9,900 nucleotides of DNA from an uncultured Dorea sp. (GTDB lineage: Bacteria > Bacillota_A > Clostridia > Lachnospirales > Lachnospiraceae), in NCBI GenBank assembly GCA_910579015.1, contig CAJTRO010000066.1:928-10827 (forward strand). The letters run 5' to 3'. The notes under the pieces were generated by a model that saw nothing but the letters and a program-made list of their open reading frames with translations, did no database searches and was not told the origin of the DNA. Positions 1 to 5,892 of the stretch are shown piece after piece. Made by a program: the position numbers and the translations under genes. Every line of letters starts with the position of its first letter. The stretch's first letter is position 1.

Positions 1-12
1 GCCAATTATCGG

Positions 13-59
13 GGGATTGTTGAAATAAGAAATTCAATAATCCCTTCTTTTTTCTGTTT
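13..59 (+). terminator. Rho-independent terminator of an upstream element gene
   Basis: A 12-bp stem (13-24 with 33-44, one G-T pair) encloses an 8-base loop and is followed by a T-rich run at 45-59. The T-run is only on the plus-strand side, so it ends transcription of a plus-strand gene lying left of the window and insulates the recombinase gene. Confidence 0.8.
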
Positions 60-84
60 ACGAATCTTTATTTTGATATATAAT
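57..84 (+). promoter_or_regulatory. Candidate promoter of the serine recombinase
   Basis: TATAAT at 79-84 lies 16 bases after TTTACG at 57-62, which matches the sigma-A -35 consensus at four of six positions. It lies between the upstream terminator and the recombinase start. I see no clear match to mother-cell sigma-E or sigma-K promoters, but AT-rich sequence makes this hard to judge by eye. Confidence 0.45.
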
Positions 85-127
85 ATAGATGTAACAGAAA
101 ATAAATTTGATACAGAGAGGTAACACT

Positions 128-1696
128 ATGAAGATAGCAGCCTATTGTCGTGTTTCCACAGATAAAGCCGACCAGCTTAACAGCTTAGAGGCACAAAAGG
201 AATTTTTCTCCGAATACACTCAGCGTACCGGAGATGTTTTAGTAAAATTATATGCAGATGAAGGTATTTCCGGAACAAAAATCAAAAACCGCAAGGAATT
301 TCTTCGCATGATGTCGGATGCAGAAAAGGGAATGTTTGATATGGTCGTTGTAAAGGACATTTCTCGCTTTGCCAGAAATACCGTAGATCTTTTACAGAAT
401 GTTCGCAAGCTGAAAGCGTTAGGTATTGAAACCCAGTTCCTTACAGCGAATATGACAAGTATGGGAAATAGTGAGTTTGTTCTCACCATCTTTGGAGCAT
501 TAGCTCAGGAAGAAAGTGCGAATACATCTAAGCGAGTGAAATTTGGAAAGAAACTAAACGCAGAAAAAGGACGAGTTCCTAACATTGTATACGGATACGA
601 TAAAACAATCGGAGATTATTTCAATCTTGAGATTAACAAAGAAGAATCAAAGGTTGTAAAGCAAATTTATAAGTGGTATACAGAAGAAGGTTACGGTGCT
701 GCCAAGATTTCCAATATGCTGAATGAAAAGGGATATCGGACAAAGAGAAACTGCAAATGGAGCCAAAATGCTATCTGCCGAATTTTGACCAATGAGATTT
801 ATACGGGAAAGATTATCAATGGAAAGCAGGAAATCAGGGATTTTCTGACTGGTCAGAGAAGAGAGAAGGATGAAACGGAATGGCTTGTTGTGGAACGTCC
901 GGAGCTTCGTATGATTGAAGATGAGGTGTTTGAAAAAGCACAGGAAATTCTTCGTGGAAGAAACGATGCATTCAATCTGAATCATGAGCGACAAAGCAAC
1001 AAATATTTGTTTTCTACATTGATTAAATGTAAAGAATGTGGCTGGTCTTTCCGAAGAACAGTTCGTACTTATAAAAATACGTATGTGCGTTGGGTTTGTT
1101 CCGGAAGAAATGGAAAAGGAGCAGATAGCTGTCCAAATAAAACCGCTGTAGATGAAGAAGAATTGATCCAGGTTTTACAAGAATATTTTAATCGGGTTCT
1201 TCAACAAAAAAATAAAGTGATTGACTATGTTGTGAAAGAATTTCAAAGAGTGTACAAAGCGAAAGATGAAAATGCAGAGTATGAGAAGGAACTGAATTTG
1301 CAGATTGCCAGATTGCAGAGAATGCGACAGAAATATATGGATATGTATACCGATGATTTGATCTCCAGAGAAGAATTGAATGATAAGTTAGGGGGTACTC
1401 GCCAAGAACTGGATCGTCTGGAAAATGAATTGAAAATGGTATCCAGTAATTTGACAAAAGGAGATCAGATGGAAAAAATCTTAAATGATACCTTTAAGCA
1501 AATTGAGGATATTACAGATGTTCATGAGATGACCAATGTACAGTTAAAGAGACTGATTAAGAAAATAGAAGTAGACAAAGATGGAAATGTGGATATTTAC
1601 CTTCGTTTACTAGGTGATTTGGGATTAAATGAAAGCATTTTAGTGGAAGACGAATGTGAAAATAAAAAAGCTCTAAATTGTGACGACCAAACATAA
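128..1696 (+). CDS. Large serine recombinase (site-specific integrase/excisionase)
   Basis: This 522-residue protein cuts and rejoins attachment sites through a serine-DNA link. The N-terminal resolvase domain (about 1-145) begins with the YCRVS motif, with Ser10 as the likely nucleophile, and carries the DEGISG and KDISRFARN motifs (Arg80, Arg83). A recombinase domain spans about 155-285. A zinc ribbon follows with Cys301, Cys304, Cys324 and Cys335. The segment at about 375-445 is charged and probably coiled coil, as in the arm that controls synapsis in this family. Length fits SpoIVCA and TndX-type enzymes (500-535). The ATG at 128 is chosen because AGAGAGG (114-120) lies 7 bases upstream; an in-frame TTG at 107 adds only seven residues before it. 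Its TAA stop overlaps the His-Lys codons of the spoIIID remnant. Codon use is AT-rich, unlike genes to the right. Family assignment is very sure; whether it works during sporulation is not shown. Confidence 0.95.
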   Translation: MKIAAYCRVSTDKADQLNSLEAQKEFFSEYTQRTGDVLVKLYADEGISGTKIKNRKEFLRMMSDAEKGMFDMVVVKDISRFARNTVDLLQNVRKLKALGIETQFLTANMTSMGNSEFVLTIFGALAQEESANTSKRVKFGKKLNAEKGRVPNIVYGYDKTIGDYFNLEINKEESKVVKQIYKWYTEEGYGAAKISNMLNEKGYRTKRNCKWSQNAICRILTNEIYTGKIINGKQEIRDFLTGQRREKDETEWLVVERPELRMIEDEVFEKAQEILRGRNDAFNLNHERQSNKYLFSTLIKCKECGWSFRRTVRTYKNTYVRWVCSGRNGKGADSCPNKTAVDEEELIQVLQEYFNRVLQQKNKVIDYVVKEFQRVYKAKDENAEYEKELNLQIARLQRMRQKYMDMYTDDLISREELNDKLGGTRQELDRLENELKMVSSNLTKGDQMEKILNDTFKQIEDITDVHEMTNVQLKRLIKKIEVDKDGNVDIYLRLLGDLGLNESILVEDECENKKALNCDDQT

Positions 1697-1700
1697 AGAC
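1685..1700 (+). other. Putative attachment-site junction (element/spoIIID boundary)
   Basis: SpoIIID similarity begins at CAT (1692-1694), the His of the conserved HKD segment. The in-frame codon just before it is AAA (Lys), where SpoIIID normally has Val, so similarity breaks between about 1689 and 1692. The crossover core should lie at or close to this point. Its exact bases need the other element end, because a serine recombinase leaves a short identical core at both junctions. Confidence 0.55.
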
Positions 1701-1841
1701 GTAACAGAACGCCTCCTCCAGGTCAACCCATCCCTGGCCGCCGAGGCCCGGAAAATACTTGATCTCAACAAATCCGAGCGTCACATCCGCGGTGGACTTG
1801 CTACCCGGGAGAAATACCTACATCTGGAACATCAGCAATAA
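1692..1841 (+). pseudogene. spoIIID: 3' part of spoIIID, separated from its 5' part by the element
   Basis: SpoIIID is a small DNA-binding regulator acting with sigma-E in the mother cell during endospore formation. This frame encodes 49 residues plus a stop. It aligns, from memory, with Bacillus SpoIIID from about residue 38 on: HKD-TERL, then NP-LA, KILD, and KS-RHIRGG-AT--KY. The missing part is the N-terminus and the first half of the helix-turn-helix. The frame is intact and has no internal stop, which argues against long decay. Upstream in frame there is a stop at 1674-1676; a GTG at 1680 has no Shine-Dalgarno site and would give a product without the helix-turn-helix. Precise removal of the element could rebuild a full gene of normal length. 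Identity rests on recalled family sequence. Confidence 0.85.
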
Positions 1842-1890
1842 TCCAGAACACCCGTAATAATCTGGAATACCAGTAATAATCCGGGAAAAC
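1834..1890 (+). repeat. Three degenerate 19-bp direct repeats over the spoIIID stop
   Basis: Units lie at 1834-1852, 1853-1871 and 1872-1890, sharing the core AATAATC followed by (C/T)(A/G)G and then a GAA- or GGAA-type tail. The first unit contains the spoIIID stop codon. CCAGA at 1843-1847 can pair with TCTGG at 1861-1865, and CTGG at 1862-1865 with CCAG at 1870-1873, so small alternative hairpins are possible. No T-run follows, so I do not call a terminator. Confidence 0.6.
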
Positions 1891-1920
1891 AGGGAATATA
1901 CACTGGATAAAGACATTATC

Positions 1921-1949
1921 TTGCAATTGTCAGGGGGATGGATTATAAT
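1921..1949 (+). promoter_or_regulatory. Promoter of the FMN riboswitch-ribU unit
   Basis: TTGCAA (1921-1926) and TATAAT (1944-1949) are separated by 17 bases, a good sigma-A arrangement. Transcription would start near 1956, just before the riboswitch. Confidence 0.7.
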
Positions 1950-1968
1950 TATGTCCGTAACAAGTACA

Positions 1969-2096
1969 GATTCTTCGGGGCAGGGTGTAATTCCCAACCG
2001 GCGGTATAGTCCGCGAACTGGTGCGATCGTATGATTGTGCCGGCTGATCCGGTGAGATTCCGGAACCGACAGTATAGTCTGGATGAGAGAAGGATG
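1969..2096 (+). promoter_or_regulatory. FMN riboswitch (RFN element)
   Basis: The sequence follows the conserved RFN order: CTTCGGGGCAGGGTG, then CCGGCGGTATAGTCCGCGA, a variable hairpin, GGTGAGATTCCGG, and finally ACCGACAGTATAGTCTGG. The closing helix pairs the bases around 1970-1976 with those around 2089-2095. FMN binding is known to switch off downstream genes of riboflavin synthesis or uptake. Here a terminator hairpin follows, so control is probably transcriptional. Confidence 0.95.
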
Positions 2097-2144
2097 ATGC
2101 AGTGACCGCAAAAGCTATAACGTCATGAAGCAAGTCCTGGAGCT

Positions 2145-2189
2145 GCCGGAGAATGAGATAGAAAAGATTCTTCGACGGCTTCTTTTTTT
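2145..2189 (+). terminator. Riboswitch-controlled terminator in the ribU leader
   Basis: Bases 2148-2154 pair with 2167-2173 (one G-T pair). The GCC at 2145-2147 can extend the stem by pairing with GGC at 2177-2179 across a small bulge. A T-run follows (2180-2189). It sits between the FMN aptamer and the ribU ribosome binding site, so ligand binding would favour termination here. GAAGC at 2127-2131 can also pair with GCTTC at 2178-2182, which suggests competing folds. Confidence 0.7.
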
Positions 2190-2226
2190 GATGGTACGAG
2201 AAAACATAACGAAGGAGAGAAAACTG

Positions 2227-2853
2227 ATGAGTACAGATACGGTAACAACAAGAACGAAGTCCAGGACTAACGTAAGAAGGATGGCGCAGATGGGTATGCT
2301 TGCGGCAATTTCAGTGGTACTGATGCTGTTTGAGATTCCCCTTCCTTTTGCACCGGCATTTTATGAGATTGATTTCAGCGAAGTTCCGGTTATGGTAGGA
2401 TGCTTCACTATGGGACCTGTTGCGGGTGCGGGCATCGAGCTGTTGAAGATCCTGCTGAATCTGGCAATTAACGGGACAGACACTGCGGGAGTAGGGGAAT
2501 TTGCTAATTTCCTGATTGGATGTTCTCTGGTGGTTCCCGCCGCGATGATATATAAGAAGAAGCGCACCAAGGCAGGCGCGATCATTGGGATGACAGCCGG
2601 CACATTGTTCATGACCATCGTGGGATGCTTTCTGAATGCTTACGTACTGTTACCGGCTTATGCAAAGGCATTCGGTATGCCGATGGATGCATTGGTCGGG
2701 ATGGGATCGGCCGTGAACGGCTATATTACGGATTTGGCAACATTTGCGGTATTTGCGGTGGCGCCCTTCAATCTGTTGAAAGGATTTCTGGTATCGGTAA
2801 TTGTGTTGCTGATCTATAAGAAGATCAGCCCGATTTTGAAGATGGGAAATTAA
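2227..2853 (+). CDS. ribU: Riboflavin ECF transporter substrate-binding subunit RibU
   Basis: This 208-residue integral membrane protein captures riboflavin outside the cell and delivers it with the shared ECF module (EcfA, EcfA', EcfT), which is not in this window. A short basic N-terminus (1-19) precedes about six hydrophobic segments, near 20-38, 53-80, 92-108, 117-143, 165-181 and 183-198. The AAIS stretch in the first helix resembles the small-residue motif that S-components use to contact EcfT. The YEIDFSEVPV segment (46-55) is typical of RibU-type S-components. ATG 2227 is chosen because AAGGAGAG (2212-2219) lies 7 bases upstream; the frame is open back to 2125, but that stretch is riboswitch terminator. 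The FMN riboswitch supports riboflavin rather than another vitamin as substrate. Confidence 0.93.
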   Translation: MSTDTVTTRTKSRTNVRRMAQMGMLAAISVVLMLFEIPLPFAPAFYEIDFSEVPVMVGCFTMGPVAGAGIELLKILLNLAINGTDTAGVGEFANFLIGCSLVVPAAMIYKKKRTKAGAIIGMTAGTLFMTIVGCFLNAYVLLPAYAKAFGMPMDALVGMGSAVNGYITDLATFAVFAVAPFNLLKGFLVSVIVLLIYKKISPILKMGN

Positions 2854-2878
2854 TCGGCAGGAAGTATCAGCTTTTCAT

Positions 2879-2911
2879 AATGGGGTTCTTGGATTTCCTG
2901 AGAACCCCATT
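2879..2911. terminator. Hairpin between convergent ribU and VOC genes
   Basis: A perfect 11-bp stem (2879-2889 with 2901-2911) with an 11-base loop lies between the two convergent stops. Neither side has a strong T-run, although ATATTTT follows downstream on the plus strand. It probably works as a shared terminator or transcript-end stabiliser. Confidence 0.6.
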
Positions 2912-2935
2912 GTGCATAGATATTTTCCCGGCACA

Positions 2936-3304
2936 TTACTTTGCCGGACAGATTTCAATCCAGTATCCGTCCGGATCGTTGATAAAATAGATGCCCATAT
3001 CCGCATTCTCGAAGCATACGCAGTCCATTTCCTTGTGAAATGCCAGAGCGGCTTCCATGTCGTCTACATACATGGCGAGATGCGATTCATTGTCGCCAAG
3101 CTCATAGGGCCTGTCCATGTCGCGCAGCCAGGTAAGCTCCAGCCGGTGCGGGGTTGTCCCGTCGCCAAGGAATATCAGCTTGAAGCTTCCGTCTTCGGCT
3201 GTGTGTTCATCTGTGACTGTGAGGCCAAGAGCCTTCTTGTAGAATTCCACTGATTTTTCAAGATCCAGTACATTAAAATTGTTGTGATTGAACGTAAATT
3301 TCAT
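2936..3304 (-). CDS. Glyoxalase I-like VOC family protein (lactoylglutathione lyase-like)
   Basis: The 122-residue protein has two beta-alpha-beta-beta-beta modules of the vicinal-oxygen-chelate fold. The four metal positions of glyoxalase I can all be placed: His7 (HNNFNVLDL segment), Glu56 (RLELTW), His75 (SHLAMYVDD) and Glu117 (YWIEIC). The NDPDGYWIE C-terminal signature is also present. It may detoxify methylglyoxal through a thiol adduct, but many VOC proteins have other substrates, so only the fold and metal site are firm. On the minus strand AAGGAGG (plus 3313-3319) lies 8 bases before ATG, a strong site. A TATACT box (plus 3342-3347) is a possible -10, but no convincing -35 was seen. 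The gene converges on ribU and diverges from tsaE. Confidence 0.88.
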   Translation of the reverse strand: MKFTFNHNNFNVLDLEKSVEFYKKALGLTVTDEHTAEDGSFKLIFLGDGTTPHRLELTWLRDMDRPYELGDNESHLAMYVDDMEAALAFHKEMDCVCFENADMGIYFINDPDGYWIEICPAK

Positions 3305-3374
3305 GAAAATATCCTCCTTATTCCGCCATACTGTAGAAATAAGTATATCATGAGTGGCGCAAGAAAGAAAGATG

Positions 3375-3383
3375 TGTTATAAT
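3375..3383 (+). promoter_or_regulatory. Extended -10 promoter of the tsaE operon
   Basis: TGTTATAAT gives a TGn extension next to a perfect TATAAT (3378-3383). No good -35 is seen at 16-18 bases upstream, as is common for extended -10 promoters. Transcription would begin near 3390, which places the whole tandem-repeat array in the 5' leader. Confidence 0.5.
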
Positions 3384-3573
3384 TACGAAGCAGGAAATTC
3401 AGATTATTATGAAGACGGAACCAGGTATAGAAGCGGGAACCAGATATAGAACAGGAATTAGATATAGAAGCGGGAATCAGGTATAGAAACAGGAATTAAA
3501 TATAGAAGCGGGAACCAGATATAGAAACAGGGATTAGATATAGAAACAGGGATTAGATATAGAAGCAGGAACA
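3378..3573 (+). repeat. 18-19 bp tandem repeat array forming the tsaE leader
   Basis: Eight clear units occupy 3423-3441, 3442-3459, 3460-3478, 3479-3497, 3498-3516, 3517-3535, 3536-3554 and 3555-3573; all are 19 bp except the second (18). The consensus is AGATATAGAARCRGGAAYY. Units 1, 3 and 5 carry the GCGGGAA form and units 2, 4 and 6 the ACAGG(A/G)ATT form, giving a higher-order period of about 38 bp; units 6 and 7 are identical. Two degenerate copies extend upstream (3401-3422 and about 3378-3400), reaching the -10 box. The last unit ends three bases before the tsaE ATG and supplies its weak AGGA site. Confidence 0.9.
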
Positions 3574-3576
3574 GAC

Positions 3577-4152
3577 ATGACGACAGAGATTAATAAAAAG
3601 ACATGCAATGACATAAATACGAAAATGGTCAGCCCAACGGCGCCGGACGCAGCAGAAGCAGATAGAACAAAAGAAGACAGCTCAAAAGCGGACAGCCCAA
3701 AAGCGTACAGCCTAAAAACGACAGACCGGGTTATAGAAACGAACGAAGAACGGGAGACCTACGAATTAGGCGTCCGGATGGGAAGGGAAGCCCGGGCAGG
3801 GCAGGTCTATACACTGATCGGCGATCTGGGCGTCGGCAAGACGGTGTTTACCAAGGGACTTGCGGCCGGCCTGGGGATCATAGAGCCTGTGAGCAGTCCG
3901 ACATTTACCATTGTACAGATCTACGAAGAAGGGCGGCTGCCCTTCTATCATTTTGACGTTTACCGGATTGGCGATGTAGAAGAGATGGACGAGATTGGAT
4001 ACGAGGACTATATCTACGGCGGGGGCGTCAGTCTGATCGAATGGGCGGACCTTATCAGAGAGATTTTGCCCGGACATTATACCGAGATCAGGATTGAGAA
4101 GGACCTGGAGCAAGGATTTGATTATCGGAGGATCAGCATATGCGAATATTAG
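3577..4152 (+). CDS. tsaE: tRNA threonylcarbamoyladenosine biosynthesis ATPase TsaE
   Basis: TsaE is the P-loop ATPase that works with TsaB and TsaD to attach threonylcarbamoyl to A37 of ANN-reading tRNAs. The Walker A motif GDLGVGKT is at residues 82-89 (Lys88, Thr89). SSPTFTIV (106-113), HFDVYR (125-130) and LIEWAD (153-158) are family hallmarks. Length is 191 residues against about 150 in most TsaE proteins. The excess is an N-terminal extension of roughly 50 residues, polar and repetitive, including four degenerate pentapeptides. No later ATG fits before the core; Met17 has no ribosome site. The start at 3577 has only a weak AGGA (3567-3570). The gene overlaps tsaB by 13 bases, implying translational coupling. 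Identity is very sure; the extension's function is unknown. Confidence 0.95.
   Translation: MTTEINKKTCNDINTKMVSPTAPDAAEADRTKEDSSKADSPKAYSLKTTDRVIETNEERETYELGVRMGREARAGQVYTLIGDLGVGKTVFTKGLAAGLGIIEPVSSPTFTIVQIYEEGRLPFYHFDVYRIGDVEEMDEIGYEDYIYGGGVSLIEWADLIREILPGHYTEIRIEKDLEQGFDYRRISICEY
3661..3720 (+). repeat. 15-bp in-frame tandem repeats in the TsaE N-terminal extension
   Basis: Units at 3661-3675, 3676-3690, 3691-3705 and 3706-3720 encode DRTKE, DSSKA, DSPKA and YSLKT. Units 2 and 3 differ at a single base. The first unit (GATAGAACAAAAGAA) also resembles the non-coding leader repeat (AGATATAGAACAGGAATT), so the same repeat-prone sequence may run on into the gene. Confidence 0.7.
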
Positions 4153-4871
4153 CGTTAGACAGCTCCGGACTTGTTGCAAGCGCGGCAGTTCTGGAGGCAG
4201 AGGCGGACGACGAGGTAACGGTTGCGGAGTATACGGTGAATTATAAGAAGACGCATTCACAGACACTGCTCCCGATGCTGGATGAGATATCTAAGATGAC
4301 AGAGCTTGATCTGGATACCATAGACGCCATAGCGGTTGCGGGAGGGCCGGGCTCATTCACCGGGCTGCGCATCGGTTCGGCGACGGCGAAAGGGCTGGGA
4401 CTGGCCTTGAAGAAGCCGTTGATCCATGTTCCGACGCTTCATGGACTGGCGTACAATCTATGCGGAACGGATAAGCTTGTATGTCCGATCATGGATGCGA
4501 GAAGAGGACAGGTGTATACAGGCATATATGAATTTGCAGGAAATGACCTGACGGTGTTAGAAGATCAGATGGCAGTCAGCATCGAAGAGCTTGGCGAGAA
4601 GCTTTCGGCTTATGACAGAGAGATTATATTTCTTGGCGACGGGGTTTCGGTATTCAGGGAAGCGCTGGAAGAGCGGATCCTGGCAGGAAGACCGATTTCT
4701 TTTGCTCCGGCGCATATGAACAGACAGCGGGGCGCATCGATCGGGGCGCTCGCAATCCGGTACTTCCGGGCGGGAAAGACGGAGACTGCCGCAGAGCATC
4801 AGCCGGATTATCTCCGGGTATCCCAGGCGGAACGTGAGAGAAAGGAGCGATTGGGAAATGATCAGATTTGA
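4140..4871 (+). CDS. tsaB: tRNA threonylcarbamoyladenosine biosynthesis protein TsaB
   Basis: TsaB is the non-catalytic ASKHA-fold partner that dimerises with TsaD in the bacterial t6A complex. The N-terminus MRILALDSS and the GGPGSFTGLRIG segment (68-79) are strong family marks, followed by KKPLIHVPTLHGLA and a DARRGQVYTG segment. At 243 residues it has normal length. ATG 4140 has GGAGG (4127-4131) eight bases upstream, inside the end of tsaE. It overlaps tsaE by 13 bases and the following gene by 14, so the three are probably translated in a coupled way. Confidence 0.95.
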   Translation: MRILALDSSGLVASAAVLEAEADDEVTVAEYTVNYKKTHSQTLLPMLDEISKMTELDLDTIDAIAVAGGPGSFTGLRIGSATAKGLGLALKKPLIHVPTLHGLAYNLCGTDKLVCPIMDARRGQVYTGIYEFAGNDLTVLEDQMAVSIEELGEKLSAYDREIIFLGDGVSVFREALEERILAGRPISFAPAHMNRQRGASIGALAIRYFRAGKTETAAEHQPDYLRVSQAERERKERLGNDQI

Positions 4872-5892
4872 AAGTGACTATCTGGAAGGGGCGCATCCCC
4901 TGATTTTAAAGAAGCTGGAAGAGACGAATTTTGAACAGACGGCGGGGTATGGGACGGATCCGTTCTGTGCCGGCGCAAGGGAGCGGATTAAGGAAGCGTG
5001 CGAAGGCGCAGATGTGGAGGTGCATTTCCTCGTGGGCGGTACGCAGACGAATCTTACCGTGATCAGTTCCATTCTGCGTCCCCATCAGGGAGTTCTGGCG
5101 GCTGTGACCGGACACGTGAATGTACACGAGACAGGTGCAATAGAGGCTGTCGGCCATAAGGTCTTAGCTCTTGCGAGCGAGGACGGAAAGATCACGGCAG
5201 CCCAGGTGAGACAGGCTTATGAGGCCCATTGGAACGATGGGAGCCATGAGCATATCGTACAGCCGGGCATGGTGTATATCTCACAGCCTACTGAAAACGG
5301 CACGCTCTACGGCAAGGCGGAGCTTGAAGCCATGCATGACGTCTGTCAGGAGCTGGGGCTTGCACTTTTTCTTGACGGTGCGCGGATGGGATATGGATTG
5401 ATGGCAGAGACCAACGACCTTACGCTTGGAGACATTGCGGGGCTGGTAGATGTATTTTATATAGGAGGCACGAAGGTCGGGGCGTTGTTCGGCGAAGCTG
5501 TCGTGATCTGCAATCCGGCGTGGAAGAAGGATTTCCGGTATCTTATCAAGCAGAAGGGCGGTATGCTGGCGAAAGGCCGGCTTCTGGGGATTCAGTTTGA
5601 TACGTTGTTTACTGACGGATTGTATTATGAGATCTCAAGACACGCGGACGAACTTGCAATGAGACTTCGAGAGGCATTTTTGAAGAAGGGCTATAAGCTG
5701 AGATATGATTCCTATACGAATCAGCAGTTTCCTGTCATGCCTGACGCGCATATAGACAGGTTGAAGGAGAAGTATTCTTTCGAATTCTGGGAGAAGGCAG
5801 ACGATTCCCACAGTGCAGTCAGATTCTGTACAAGCTGGGCGACTAAGGCTGAGGCCGTGGATGAGTTGATCCATGATATTGAATTATTGTAA
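4858..5892 (+). CDS. ltaE: Low-specificity L-threonine aldolase family PLP enzyme
   Basis: The 344-residue protein matches fold-type I PLP enzymes of the threonine aldolase/beta-eliminating lyase group, which split threonine or allo-threonine into glycine and acetaldehyde. Visible marks are GGTQTN (60-65), HVNVHETGA (86-94), FLDGARMGYGL with Asp173 and Arg176, and FYIGGTKVG, whose Lys206 should carry PLP. ATG 4858 is preferred over an in-frame GTG at 4834. AAAGGAG (4841-4847) precedes it by 10 bases, and the MIRFESDYL start fits the family. It overlaps tsaB by 14 bases and is overlapped by the next gene. Its place inside a t6A operon is notable because threonine is a substrate for t6A. The true substrate could be another beta-hydroxy amino acid. 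Confidence 0.85.
   Translation: MIRFESDYLEGAHPLILKKLEETNFEQTAGYGTDPFCAGARERIKEACEGADVEVHFLVGGTQTNLTVISSILRPHQGVLAAVTGHVNVHETGAIEAVGHKVLALASEDGKITAAQVRQAYEAHWNDGSHEHIVQPGMVYISQPTENGTLYGKAELEAMHDVCQELGLALFLDGARMGYGLMAETNDLTLGDIAGLVDVFYIGGTKVGALFGEAVVICNPAWKKDFRYLIKQKGGMLAKGRLLGIQFDTLFTDGLYYEISRHADELAMRLREAFLKKGYKLRYDSYTNQQFPVMPDAHIDRLKEKYSFEFWEKADDSHSAVRFCTSWATKAEAVDELIHDIELL

Larger units (their letters stand above)
1..1694 (+). mobile_element. Right-hand end of an integrated element interrupting spoIIID (skin-like)
   Basis: The segment contains a terminator, a promoter and a large serine recombinase, and ends where the spoIIID 3' coding frame starts. Base composition differs from the rest: bases 241-300 hold 19 G/C of 60, while bases 7381-7440 hold 37 of 60. 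The recombinase is the last gene before the junction, as expected for a site-specific integrase next to its own attachment site. Only this end is visible; element length, cargo and left end are outside the window. It could be a developmentally excised skin-type element, a prophage or an integrative conjugative element. The insertion inside a sporulation gene is seen; regulated excision is inference. Confidence 0.75.

Noticed and set aside
107..127. TTG start extending the recombinase by seven residues
   Set aside because: The ATG at 128 has AGAGAGG at ideal spacing and begins directly at the conserved resolvase N-terminus.
1680..1841. GTG-initiated short SpoIIID-like protein
   Set aside because: It has no Shine-Dalgarno site and would lack half of the helix-turn-helix; the broken-gene reading is simpler.
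2125..2226. In-frame extension of ribU from ATG 2125
   Set aside because: This stretch is the riboswitch terminator region, and ATG 2227 has a strong ribosome site.
2912..3253. Plus-strand 113-codon ORF
   Set aside because: It is antisense to the VOC gene, which shows a full metal-site signature and a strong ribosome site on the minus strand.
3378..3573. CRISPR array
   Set aside because: Units are 18-19 bp, directly abutting, with no unique spacers and no cas genes nearby.
4834..4857. GTG start for the threonine-aldolase gene
   Set aside because: The added eight residues are not family-like, and the likely ribosome site lies after this codon.
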